Part shown: one piece after another, positions 14,891 to 22,050 of the stretch | Layout of the letters: each line of letters begins with the position of its first letter | How positions within the stretch are numbered: position 1 is the first letter of the stretch | From: Tissierella sp032104385 | GTDB lineage: Bacteria > Bacillota > Clostridia > Tissierellales > Tissierellaceae | Length of the DNA: 29,437 bases | Direction of reading: 5' to 3' | NCBI RefSeq assembly: GCF_032104385.1 | Contig: NZ_DAMCHJ010000022.1 | Span: 1-29,437 of the forward strand | Notes under the pieces: generated by a model | The model's database searches: none | What the model was told of the DNA's origin: nothing | Seen by the model: only the letters and a program-made list of their open reading frames with translations | Made by a program: the position numbers and the translations under genes

Positions 14891-15547
14891 ATGTTAAATC
14901 AAAAATCAAAAATTCTAATAGCAGGTATGCTGACTGTGGCAACAGTAATGGGAGGATCTGGTATTAAAAGTGAAGCAGGTATGTTAAAAGATATGAACTC
15001 TAAAGAAACAGTATCTATTCAGACCATAGATACTTCTAGTCAACCTGATATTACAAAACGTTTCGGAGAAATGAATTTCTTGAGTCAAAGTGAAAAACAA
15101 AGGTTGATTGATGAGAAAAATGCCGTTAAACCGTATTACAATAAAATTGACAGTCTTGAAAAAGAAATTCGAAAAATAAGTGACAATATTATGAAAGACG
15201 CAAAGGAAATACTTAAAGAATATGATTCAATTTATTGGGCAAATATGACTTTGTGGATGAAGTTAGATTCTGAAGTTCCAGAAACCCCTTATGATAAACT
15301 TCCTAGCAATACAGAGCGTATCAAGACATCAAAAGTACTTACAAAGAGTGAAAAAGAAATTTTAAAAAATGATGCTAAACGCTTAGATGAAATTGATGCT
15401 GAAATCCAAAAATATTACGATAAGGTAGAAAAAGCAACAGCTACTTTGGGCAAACAAATTGATATAGAGTATGAAAAGATTGAAGCAATTAATCAAAAGA
15501 ATAGTGATATTTGGCAAAAGATTCATAAAAACATGGATGGTAAATAG
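14891..15547 (+). CDS. Secreted coiled-coil protein, unknown function
   Basis: This 218-residue protein begins with a signal-peptide-like stretch (KSKILIAGMLTVATVMGGSG, then IKSEAG). It is otherwise highly charged and helical, with heptad-like runs such as YYNKIDSLEKEIRKISDNIM and LDEIDAEIQKYYDKVEKATA. No cysteine or catalytic motif is seen. GAGGAG (14873-14878) is followed directly by an ATG at 14879 and 12 bases later by the ATG at 14891; I prefer the second, since the first has no spacing. Its position behind a probable regulator site suggests it is an output or an accessory sensor of the two-component system. Confidence 0.75.
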   Translation: MLNQKSKILIAGMLTVATVMGGSGIKSEAGMLKDMNSKETVSIQTIDTSSQPDITKRFGEMNFLSQSEKQRLIDEKNAVKPYYNKIDSLEKEIRKISDNIMKDAKEILKEYDSIYWANMTLWMKLDSEVPETPYDKLPSNTERIKTSKVLTKSEKEILKNDAKRLDEIDAEIQKYYDKVEKATATLGKQIDIEYEKIEAINQKNSDIWQKIHKNMDGK

Positions 15548-15627
15548 AATATAATACAGTATTACCTTGATAACAAAAATTAGTTACTTAGCAGAGGACT
15601 TTAAAATTATATAAAGATTAAAACAGT

Positions 15628-15679
15628 GAGGATGCGTATTGCTATGATTTAGGGTCATAGAAATACGCATCCTCTTTTT
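15628..15679 (+). terminator. Strong intrinsic terminator
   Basis: A perfect 13-bp stem GAGGATGCGTATT / AATACGCATCCTC (15628-15640, 15662-15674) is extended inside by CTATGA/TCATAG and followed by TTTTTA. Confidence 0.92.
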
Positions 15680-15794
15680 ATAAACCAATAGATTTCTTGA
15701 AAAATGATTAATATTGAAACTTTCCTGCACAAGAACAACCAACCCATCATGAGCCTTCTAAGATTTGTTGCCCCTAATACTAGATAGATATATT

Positions 15795-15893
15795 CTATAT
15801 AATATCTCTAAAAATATCTGGATCAAATCCTTTGGTTACTTCAATAGTTGCTTTACCTATAGTAACTTTTAATTGCGGATAAATTTCTTTCAT
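15795..15893 (-). pseudogene. Small fragment resembling an IS66-type accessory ORF
   Basis: On the minus strand an ATG at 15893 opens 32 codons, MKEIYPQLKVTIGKATIEVT then KGFDPDIFRDII. The pattern 'I.IG.ATIEV..GFDP..FRDII' is like the end of the small TnpA protein of IS66 elements. No other IS66 gene is seen nearby. The identity is a guess from a short motif. Confidence 0.35.
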
Positions 15894-15934
15894 ATTCGGC
15901 TGGTGATTTTTTAGATATTTGTTCCTTAATATAG

Positions 15935-16165
15935 GAAACAAATAATATATGGAAATATAAGCAAGGTATTAAAAGAATACTAAGACAAATATGTGAATAT
16001 AAGGGTGTAGAAATAATAGATTCAGAAGCTTGTAAAGATCTCTTCATATGCTAGTTAGTATACTATCAGGGAGGATATCTACTTAGGACATCATTATTGA
16101 CCTCTCAAGCCATGTGAAGATTATAATTCTGATGACGTACTGTTGTGATAATAAGAAATAATCGA
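15935..16165 (+). pseudogene. IS200/IS605 TnpA (Y1 transposase) remnant
   Basis: The plus strand encodes YKQGIKRILRQICEYKGVEI then IDSEACKDLF, a clear match to the middle of IS200-type TnpA proteins (KILRQLCEYKGVEIIEAEACKDHIHML). A two-base loss after KD removes the HIHML, the HUH motif that binds the metal. Downstream only GYL and scattered residues can be followed, with several stops. The catalytic tyrosine region is not recognisable. Confidence 0.75.
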
Positions 16166-16313
16166 GTTTGACCACAACATATACTGGTTTGAAGACGAAA
16201 CTTGGGTCGAAAAATGGGAAAATTAGGTTGATAAGTAAATGGTTGAATAATATACTATGGATGAACATAAAAGTAGAAAAGTGTGCTGCTATAATTAATA
16301 AGGAGGAAAACCT
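16166..16313. other. Decayed stretch before the DUF4177 gene
   Basis: A short frame reads DHNIYWFEDETWVEKWEN (about 16168-16225) before a stop, without a start or family match. The rest leads into the ribosome site AAGGAGG at 16300-16306. Confidence 0.3.
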
Positions 16314-16505
16314 ATGTATCAATATAAAAATGTAAAATTAGCTCCAAAAGGATTTGTTGTATCAGAATTAGAAAATCATAATGAGATAATTGATAAATAT
16401 GCTAAAGAAGGTTGGAGATTAGTACAAATTTTCCCTATAAAATATGCCTCTAATGGTATACCAATGGAATTTGAAATTATTTTTGAACGAGAAATAGATA
16501 ATTAG
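16314..16505 (+). CDS. DUF4177-family small protein
   Basis: This 63-residue protein (MYQYKNVKLAPKGF, then YAKEGWRLVQIFP and FEIIFERE) has the DUF4177 pattern: YKxV, a central 'NxxxxEGWRLVQ' and a final strand 'xxxIFER'. Members are small soluble alpha/beta proteins of unknown function, common in Firmicutes. AAGGAGG lies 7 bases before the ATG. It may share a transcript with the membrane protein downstream, 72 bases away. Confidence 0.8.
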   Translation: MYQYKNVKLAPKGFVVSELENHNEIIDKYAKEGWRLVQIFPIKYASNGIPMEFEIIFEREIDN

Positions 16506-16577
16506 TATTAAGGATTTTATTTTTATATCAGTAGTATAACGTATAATAATTAAAATAAACTAATAGAGGTGAAAATA

Positions 16578-16892
16578 TTGGTTAAAGAAAAAAATAAAGC
16601 AAGGTTACTTTTATATGGAAGCATTTTTTTAGCTATTGCATTAGGGGTATATGCTCAAGATATTGCTTATTTTTTGTATAATAATTTGGCTATACCTTTA
16701 ATGGTAGGTATAAGCATTACAACAATACTTAGCATGCTTTTCTTCTTGGGTCCACCTATATTGGTATCCAGAATTAATAAACAAAATAAAGTTGGAAAGA
16801 AAGAAATTAATATATATTTAGGCATTAATGCTTTAATAGGTATAGTTATATCTACATTTTCATTAATTATTTTGATAGCCTGGTTAGGTTAA
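16578..16892 (+). CDS. Small membrane protein with three hydrophobic segments
   Basis: The product is about 104 residues with three predicted transmembrane helices (LLLYGSIFLAIALGVYA, IPLMVGISITTILSMLFFLG, INALIGIVISTFSLIILIAW) and basic loops (SRINKQNKVGKKE). No motif is recognised. The TTG at 16578 has AGAGGTG (16565-16571) 6 bases upstream, so I prefer it to the GTG at 16569 that overlaps that site. It could belong to the family of short clostridial integral membrane proteins found near bacteriocin or agr genes. Confidence 0.6.
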   Translation: MVKEKNKARLLLYGSIFLAIALGVYAQDIAYFLYNNLAIPLMVGISITTILSMLFFLGPPILVSRINKQNKVGKKEINIYLGINALIGIVISTFSLIILIAWLG

Positions 16893-16986
16893 TATATTAA
16901 ATGCTGAACATAATTTATATTTCATTCATTTAACAAATAAGAAATAATCTAAATAATATATACAAAGATTTAGTAATGAAAGCTAT

Positions 16987-17031
16987 AAATGTATTAGGAT
17001 ATCAATATCTTAATGCATTTGTATTTTTATA
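16987..17031 (+). repeat. Dispersed hairpin repeat, copy 3 (terminator-like)
   Basis: Arms AAATGTATTAGGATAT (16987-17002) and ATATCTTAATGCATTT (17005-17020) pair with a few G-U or mismatched positions and are followed by GTATTTTTATAC. The flanking sequence (GAAAGCTATAAATGTATTAG versus GAAAACTATAGATGTATTAG at 10932) shows it is homologous to copy 2. Confidence 0.6.
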
Positions 17032-17255
17032 CAAATCTAAAACTAAATATAGAAAATAAAGAGGCAAAGTTTAGGTCAATTATAGATCGATATAAACTTC
17101 ATTTTGGTACTATAAAAAGTGTAAATACAAGACATCAAATAAATGACGTTGAGTATTTGCACTTGTTTTTTTACAATAAAAGAGTAATTGACCCAGTGTG
17201 GGTCTTTAGGGGTTATAACATTCGTCATAAAACTATCAGCCATCTCTTATTGTAG
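17032..17255 (+). other. Open stretch of about 70 codons, no start, uncertain
   Basis: A frame reads NLKLNIENKEAKFRSIIDRY, KLHFGTIKSVNTRHQINDVE and RVIDPVWVFRGYNIRH before a TAG. The only upstream ATG lies inside the terminator-like hairpin and there is no ribosome site. It may be a gene fragment; I cannot name it. Confidence 0.25.
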
Positions 17256-17387
17256 CATTTGCTTAAGCAAGTTTGGAATAATTTATTCTTATAAAACTCT
17301 TAGTTCATGACATTAAAATATATAATTCATGACAAATTATGGCATAAAAGTATAAAATTGTTATAATAAAAGCAAATAAATAATTAA

Positions 17388-17720
17388 TTAACAGAGGAAG
17401 GGGGATATCACGCGAGTACTCCATTCAGATGTTACTTATTTTCTATTACAATGATAACAGCTGTACTTTGGTTAATAAAAATAATTCCTTGGAATGGTTT
17501 TATTTGTTTTATCATTACAATAGTGTTAAGTATAATTATATTACTAATTGCACCTGTGGAGGATAGCAATAAGCCTTTAGATCAAAAAGAAAAGATAATT
17601 TTTAAAAAATGGATAAATATTAATTTATGCATTTTAGCTGGATGGACTATATTCTTTTGGTTTATTGGCATGATTTGTTTTATGCTTTTATTGGGAAAAA
17701 ATAAAGGAGGGGTTTTATAA
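17388..17720 (+). pseudogene. AgrB-like peptide-processing protease, N-terminus lost
   Basis: An in-frame TAA at 17385 is followed by EEGGYHASTPFRCYLFS, then membrane segments (ITAVLWLIKIIPW, FICFIITIVLSIIILLI), APVEDSNKPLDQKEK and a last helix. AgrB cleaves and cyclises the AgrD autoinducer precursor in the membrane. Its catalytic His and Cys lie in GGYHAxxxxxC, and 'APVExxNKPL' is the usual later landmark; both are here. About the first 70 residues and any start codon before the catalytic pair are absent. The first ATG (17451) lies after them. A TATAAT at 17362 and AGAGGAAGGGGG at 17393-17404 lie upstream of the open part. No AgrD is found next to it. Confidence 0.75.
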
Positions 17721-18466
17721 TTAAAAGAATATTTAGCTTATGTATTGCTGTGTGTTTGCTGCTTACTGGAATTACAGGAACTGCTTTAGCAGATAGTGGT
17801 ATTGAGGTTAAATTGGAAAATCTTGAAAAACAAAAAGAAAATAATTTGATTTCAATAAAAGAACAACTAACACAACAAGATATGATGGTACATTATTATA
17901 TTTACGAAGAAATAATTGAAGAAGAATATAATGCTCTGAAAAGAAAAGTTGAAAACGAATATGGTCTTCGATCACTTTACAGAGCTGATGATAAAGTTAG
18001 ATTAAGAAATGGTGGGCAAATATTCTATAAAATGGGGGAAAATATAACTAATGATCTAAGAGGATACGCTTTTTTAGTGTCAGATTATTATACAAAAAGA
18101 CAAACAGAAGATATAATAAGAAAATATGATAGAAATAACAGAATAACATGGAAAGATTTATCAAGATTTGTAGTTGAAACTGTTATATCTGAAAAAAGTA
18201 AAATTCCTTATATAGGATCCTTATTAATTGGGATAGAAGGTACAAAATTAGCTAGAGATTATATAACATGTGGAGTGTGTGGTAGGAATGCAGAAAATTT
18301 AACAATAGAATTAGACAGTAGGATGGCTAATTATCAACAAAAACGGTATGTTGTTATGAAATTTATTCATGACGAAAAACATATCGTTTTTAATAATATT
18401 GGGGAGGTCAAGAAAAGAAAAAAGATTTTTGATGGGGTTGAAGTTATTGGTGCTATGATTGCATAA
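17720..18466 (+). CDS. Exported protein with an apparent ATT start, unknown function
   Basis: The product is about 248 residues. The signal peptide reads IKRIFSLCIAVCLLLTGITG then TALA, and only the ATT at 17720-17722, 7 bases after GGAGGGG, gives the whole of it; the GTG at 17750 would remove its charged start. The ATT overlaps the TAA of the agrB remnant. The mature part has a coiled region (KLENLEKQKENNLISIKEQL), a charged middle, a hydrophobic stretch SKIPYIGSLLIGIEGTKLA and a CGVC pair. I recognise no family. Its place behind agrB suggests an exported peptide or bacteriocin-like protein linked to the agr region, but this is only context. Confidence 0.6.
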   Translation: MKRIFSLCIAVCLLLTGITGTALADSGIEVKLENLEKQKENNLISIKEQLTQQDMMVHYYIYEEIIEEEYNALKRKVENEYGLRSLYRADDKVRLRNGGQIFYKMGENITNDLRGYAFLVSDYYTKRQTEDIIRKYDRNNRITWKDLSRFVVETVISEKSKIPYIGSLLIGIEGTKLARDYITCGVCGRNAENLTIELDSRMANYQQKRYVVMKFIHDEKHIVFNNIGEVKKRKKIFDGVEVIGAMIA

Positions 18467-18475
18467 TATATAGTT

Positions 18476-18697
18476 TTGATTTTTAACAAAAAGGCAATAT
18501 ACAGTTCAATTGGTATTGTGGTATTTGATACTAGAGAGTTTGTTAAGATTATAGTGGATAGGAAAACAAACGAATTTGTCATAGGTTTATATTTTAGAAT
18601 GATTGAGAAAATGACAGTTTTTGAAGACAAGGTAATAGTTGGCATCCTTGATAGAATAGAGACTGAGTTTAGAGCTGGTTGGAATTTGATGTGGTAA
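18476..18697 (+). CDS. Short hypothetical ORF, uncertain
   Basis: A TTG-start frame of 73 residues (YSSIGIVVFDTREFVKIIVD, LYFRMIEKMTVFEDKVI) lies 9 bases after the exported-protein gene. No ribosome site is visible and no family is recognised. It could be a real small gene, a fragment, or chance. Confidence 0.3.
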   Translation: MIFNKKAIYSSIGIVVFDTREFVKIIVDRKTNEFVIGLYFRMIEKMTVFEDKVIVGILDRIETEFRAGWNLMW

Positions 18698-19235
18698 TTT
18701 TATCAGCCTTTTATTCGATAAAATATGGAACATAACGTTGGAATTTGTCGGAAAGATATACTTGAGGCAATGTTAAATAGTGGTATAATGGTATTGCATA
18801 TGGGAAGAGTGGCTATTTCAGTATTATTTATAAGGACTAAAATACATATTTTCGAATTTTTAAAGTTATTATTTACATGAGAGTATTACTATATATAGTG
18901 GGACTTAATATAATCAATACGATAAAAAACGTAATTACTTTAAACATATAGCTTGCTTTTTCTCTTGAAGCTTATTATTTACAACTATAAAGTATCATTT
19001 TAATGAGGGAGAACAGGTTATATATAGATTAATAATATTATATTAGTTAGTTATAGAATATAAATTCAAAACTATCTACAAAAATTAGATTTAAATTATC
19101 AAAAACATTAATATATTAACAAAAAAGAGAATAGAAAAATAAAAGTTTGGACTAAACTTTTAAAATTAATATTTAGATGATTGAGATTAAGCAATTAAAG
19201 ATTTAATAGCCAGCGGTTTATCATAACTTTTAGTC
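18698..19235. other. Long AT-rich stretch without a supported gene
   Basis: Stops fill all frames. A small hairpin TTTTATC/GATAAAA at 18699-18724 may end transcription from upstream. On the minus strand from about 19235 to 19190 the sequence KTKSYDKPLAIKSLIA continues the transposase remnant below in a shifted frame. Confidence 0.4.
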
Positions 19236-19346
19236 TTAAATAAATTGGTTTAGCAAATCAAGTAAATTACTTTGATTTTGATTATAAAATTTATCAAAAT
19301 TAGTAGAAATATCACAAAGATTTAACTGTTTAGCTGAAACTGGCAT
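19236..19346 (-). pseudogene. N-terminal scrap of a transposase
   Basis: On the minus strand a good ribosome site (GAAAGGAGAATCC, 19348-19360) precedes an ATG at 19346 and 36 codons, MPVSAKQLNLCDISTNFDKF then YNQNQSNLLDLLNQFI. This resembles the beginning of IS4/IS1182-type transposases in Clostridia. The frame is then shifted and stops. Only the start of the gene remains, so the IS family is tentative. Confidence 0.45.
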
Positions 19347-19457
19347 AGGATTCTCCTTTCTTTTTTCTTTGAGTTATATACATCTTGTTAATGAATATAT
19401 ACCCAAAGTGAGGGTAATCCATCCATTTCAATATAAAAAACATAGTATTAATATGAG

Positions 19458-19502
19458 TTGTAGAGTTTTGCGACGAGCTATAATACTATATTCAAGGGGG
19501 GG
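19458..19502 (+). promoter_or_regulatory. Promoter and strong ribosome site of the RiPP precursor
   Basis: TATAAT at 19479-19484 has a weak -35 (TTGTAG, 19458-19463) 15 bases upstream. It is followed by an exceptionally strong AAGGGGGGG (19494-19502) 8 bases before the precursor ATG. This fits high expression of a small peptide. Confidence 0.6.
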
Positions 19503-19510
19503 AAAATAAG

Positions 19511-19609
19511 ATGAAAAAAAATCAAAAGATGCAAAAACCAAATTTCACAGTAGTAGAAATTACTGTATGCATGAGCAAGACGGGTTGTGGTGCAACTACA
19601 ATTAACTAG
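19511..19609 (+). CDS. RiPP precursor peptide, 32 residues, two Cys
   Basis: This very short gene encodes a basic, likely leader part (MKKNQKMQKPNFTVVEIT) and a C-terminal part VCMSKTGCGATTIN with Cys20 and Cys26, three Thr and a final Asn. It sits directly before a PqqD-like protein and two radical SAM enzymes and has its own promoter and a very strong ribosome site, which is the usual layout for a RiPP precursor. The two Cys make thioether crosslinks (sactipeptide or ranthipeptide type) the likeliest modification; Thr, Ile or Asn downstream could be acceptors. It does not match a precursor family that I can name. That it is the substrate is inferred from position and composition. Confidence 0.8.
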   Translation: MKKNQKMQKPNFTVVEITVCMSKTGCGATTIN

Positions 19610-19621
19610 AAATGTAGTAAA

Positions 19622-19676
19622 GCAATTTATAATGTAGTGGCAGGTACGGAAAATTGACCTGCTACTACCAAATTGC
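19622..19676 (+). terminator. Long hairpin after the precursor (attenuator or stabiliser)
   Basis: An inner 12-bp stem GTAGTGGCAGGT / ACCTGCTACTAC (19634-19645, 19657-19668, one G-U) is extended by outer arms GCAATTT / AAATTGC (19622-19628, 19670-19676). No T-run follows, so it is more likely a partial attenuator or a 3' stabilising structure that keeps precursor message above that of the maturation genes. Confidence 0.7.
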
Positions 19677-19686
19677 ATGTTAAAAA

Positions 19687-19727
19687 TTGACAGCTTATGC
19701 GTTTGTTTTTATGTTATGTTAACATAA
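19687..19727 (+). promoter_or_regulatory. Promoter of the maturation operon with a palindromic operator
   Basis: TTGACA (19687-19692) and TATGTT (19710-19715) are 17 bases apart. A perfect 14-bp palindrome TTATGTTAACATAA (19714-19727) overlaps the -10 and start region, where a bound regulator would block initiation. No obvious regulator gene lies next to it. Confidence 0.7.
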
Positions 19728-19755
19728 ACTTGATAGTTTGATATAAGTCCAAATG

Positions 19756-19783
19756 AAAAGATTCATAAATATATATCTTTTTC
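19756..19783 (+). terminator. Weak hairpin in the leader of the maturation operon
   Basis: AAAAGAT (19756-19762) pairs with ATCTTTT (19775-19781), followed by T-rich sequence. It could be an attenuator within the leader of the pqqD operon or chance in AT-rich DNA. Confidence 0.3.
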
Positions 19784-19898
19784 TTGCTTTTTAAAAAACA
19801 TGTAGATACACAAGTTTGTAAGTAATATTTATCGTATATATGAATGAAGAAGGTTAGTTTAGTGAAATTATATTATGTTATTGGAGGGATTGAAGAAA

Positions 19899-20144
19899 AT
19901 GAAATTAAAGGAGAATTTAATCTATAGAGAAGAAGATGCAGTTATTTTTAATACGGAAAAGGGTAAATTAATCGAGTTAAATGAATCTGCTAATGAAATA
20001 GTGAGACGTTTAAATAATAAAACAAAAAGGCAGATTATAGAAGAATTAAAGTGCCTATATCCAGATAGCCTTGGGGAAGAAATAGAAGAGTTTTTTGAAG
20101 AATTTATTGTAGGTGCAAAAAAGGAAGGTTTGTTAGATGAATAA
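19899..20144 (+). CDS. PqqD-like RiPP recognition protein
   Basis: This 81-residue protein has the PqqD/RRE fold pattern. N-terminal strands read YREEDAVIFNTEKGKLIELN, followed by ESANEIVRRLNNKTKRQIIE and the helix EEIEEFFEEFIVGAKKEGLL. Stand-alone PqqD proteins bind the leader of the precursor and deliver it to the radical SAM/SPASM enzyme. GGAGGG (19883-19888) places the start at the ATG 19899 (10 bases), not the ATG at 19875 upstream of that site. The stop overlaps the start of the radical SAM gene by 8 bases, so the two are translationally coupled and probably act as a complex. Confidence 0.88.
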   Translation: MKLKENLIYREEDAVIFNTEKGKLIELNESANEIVRRLNNKTKRQIIEELKCLYPDSLGEEIEEFFEEFIVGAKKEGLLDE

Positions 20145-21198
20145 ATTTTTTTCCAGTCCACTATATGTTTGTTGGGATGCTACTTATAGATGTAATTTAA
20201 AATGTTTGCATTGCTGCTTTGGGAGCAGAAATAATAATGATAGCATAAATGAAGAACTAACAACATCAGAAGCTAAAAGGCTATTTGATGAACTATCGGA
20301 TTTAAAGGTAATATCTTTTCAATTTGCCGGTGGAGAACCTATGATCAGAAAAGATTTCTTTGAATTAGCGGAATATATTTGTAGAAAAAATATCATCACA
20401 ACTGTAGCAACCAATGGGCTATATATAGATGAATATGCAGCTAGAAGGATGAAAAACATAGGAATACGAGGAGTACAAGTTAGCGTAGACGGTTTTAACG
20501 AGGAACAACATGAGTTTATTAGGGGGAAAAATACTTTTTTGAAAACTATAGAGGCAATTAACCATCTGATAAATGCTAGAGTGCCTGTTTCAATAGCTAC
20601 TTTGGTGTATAGGAAGAATGTTGATGATCTATATACATTAATTGATTTTCTAAATGGCATTGGAGTACCAAATATGAGATTGCAATTTCTACTACCACAA
20701 GGCAATGCTGTTGATAATTTAGATGAGTTATTTGTTGATTTAAATGAGATAAAGAAAATAATTGATAAACTTTATAATCATCCGCTTATCAAGCAGAAGA
20801 AATTTAATTTAATATTACCATGTTTTATTCCCAGCATAATTGGACAAAAAAGTTTTAATACTGGAAAAAGTTCTTTCTTAACTAATAATTGTGGTGCAGG
20901 CACATGTAATGTAAATATTAATCCATTTGGAGATGTGACAGCCTGTGGGATTTTAACTGATGAAAATTGGATATGTGGAAGTATTAGGAAGGATAGTTTG
21001 AAAGACATTTGGAATAAAAGCGAAGGTTTTTCCATATGGAGACAAGTTACGCAGTTAAAAGGTAAATGTAATTCCTGTGACATACTGGATGAGTGCAGAG
21101 GCGGATGTAGGGCTAGTGCATATCTTACAACTGGAGAGATAGACGCATCTGATCCGCTGTGCTGGAAAGGAGTAGAGACAGATGAAGCGACCTGTTAG
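20137..21198 (+). CDS. Radical SAM/SPASM RiPP maturase
   Basis: This 353-residue enzyme has the radical SAM CxxxCxxC motif (C19, C23, C26 in CNLKCLHC) that holds the 4Fe-4S cluster for SAM cleavage, the GGEP motif (FAGGEP) and a full SPASM domain. The SPASM pattern is exact: C257...G265-x4-C270, then C311-x2-C314-x5-C320-x3-C324 and C342, enough for two auxiliary clusters. Such enzymes install thioether or C-C/C-O crosslinks in RiPP precursors. It overlaps the PqqD gene by 8 bases and the second radical SAM gene by 17, so all three should be made together. It is the likely crosslinking enzyme for the peptide at 19511; which bond it makes cannot be read from sequence. Confidence 0.92.
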   Translation: MNKFFSSPLYVCWDATYRCNLKCLHCCFGSRNNNDSINEELTTSEAKRLFDELSDLKVISFQFAGGEPMIRKDFFELAEYICRKNIITTVATNGLYIDEYAARRMKNIGIRGVQVSVDGFNEEQHEFIRGKNTFLKTIEAINHLINARVPVSIATLVYRKNVDDLYTLIDFLNGIGVPNMRLQFLLPQGNAVDNLDELFVDLNEIKKIIDKLYNHPLIKQKKFNLILPCFIPSIIGQKSFNTGKSSFLTNNCGAGTCNVNINPFGDVTACGILTDENWICGSIRKDSLKDIWNKSEGFSIWRQVTQLKGKCNSCDILDECRGGCRASAYLTTGEIDASDPLCWKGVETDEATC

Positions 21199-22006
21199 CT
21201 GCGAATGGAATATAACAAACTATTGTAATTTAAAATGTTCATTTTGTAGTATGAATTGCACTAATCAAAAGGATTTTGAAAACCTTGATATTAGCAAAAT
21301 AAAAGAAGTAGCAAGAAAAATTAAGGAAGTTGGATGCATATATGTATCATTAAGTGGTGGAGAACCCATGAGTCATCCATTGTTTTTTCATATTGTTAAG
21401 GAACTCAGGGAACAAAAACTGGAAGTTACTCTGACTACTAATGGAACCTTTATCAATGCAGATAATATCAAATTACTTGAAAAGTTAGGAGTTAAATGGA
21501 TTCAAATTAGCTTGCATGGAGGGAATCCAGATATGAATAATAGTATAATGGGAGGCAATGCATATAGTGCCATTAGAAAGAGTATTGAGGTAGTAAAAAG
21601 TAGTAGTATAGGAGTATCAGTATCTTCGGTAATAACAGATGAAAATGAAGCATCCATAAGAAAGTTGAATGAAGAATTAAAATTGGAAAACATCCCTCAT
21701 ATTATAAGAAAACTCAAGCTAGTGGGCAGAGCTGCTTTGGTTGAAGAGGAATTAGATATAAATGAAGAAGTTGAAATAAAAAGAGTTAGTGAAAATTGTG
21801 GATTATTCTTTGCCATAGCAGCTAATGGAGATATTCAACCATGTGGGGAATTTAAAATAAGATTAGGTAATGTATTTGAAGATAATTTAATTAATATCTG
21901 GGAAAACAGTGTGATACTAAAAATGTGTAGTAAGGATTCAAAATGTTTAGCGGAAATATACGAAAATAATGGGAAATTTAGAAAACAAATAAAATCAATG
22001 ATTTAG
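21182..22006 (+). CDS. Second radical SAM enzyme, short (twitch-like) C-terminus
   Basis: The product is 274 residues. C15, C19 and C22 form the CxxxCxxC (YCNLKCSFC), and SLSGGEP follows near residue 60. The C-terminal domain has only C206 and G216-x4-C221 (NGDIQPC) plus later MCSKDSKC, without the CX2CX5CX3C block, so it should carry at most one auxiliary cluster (twitch-like). AAAGGAG at 21166-21172 lies 9 bases before the ATG, inside the previous gene. Paired radical SAM enzymes occur in clusters such as thuricin CD, where each may modify a different peptide; here there is only one precursor, so the two may act in sequence. The stop codon lies inside a 17-bp perfect hairpin. Confidence 0.9.
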   Translation: MKRPVSCEWNITNYCNLKCSFCSMNCTNQKDFENLDISKIKEVARKIKEVGCIYVSLSGGEPMSHPLFFHIVKELREQKLEVTLTTNGTFINADNIKLLEKLGVKWIQISLHGGNPDMNNSIMGGNAYSAIRKSIEVVKSSSIGVSVSSVITDENEASIRKLNEELKLENIPHIIRKLKLVGRAALVEEELDINEEVEIKRVSENCGLFFAIAANGDIQPCGEFKIRLGNVFEDNLINIWENSVILKMCSKDSKCLAEIYENNGKFRKQIKSMI

Positions 22007-22034
22007 ACATTAATCTATGTCTAAATCATTGATT
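21993..22034 (+). repeat. Perfect 17-bp intercistronic hairpin
   Basis: AATCAATGATTTAGACA (21993-22009) pairs exactly with TGTCTAAATCATTGATT (22018-22034) around an 8-base loop. It includes the stop codon of the second radical SAM gene (22004-22006) and ends 3 bases before the ribosome site of the ABC gene. There is no T-run; RNA processing, stabilisation or partial termination is likely. Confidence 0.85.
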
Positions 22035-22050
22035 AGAGAGGAGGAATAAG

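Noticed and set aside
19438..19678. Minus-strand frame over the precursor gene
   Set aside because: It has no ribosome site and overlaps the promoter and precursor on the other strand.
20319..21083. Long minus-strand open frames inside the radical SAM gene
   Set aside because: They have no ribosome site or family pattern and lie opposite a well-supported gene with exact Cys motifs.
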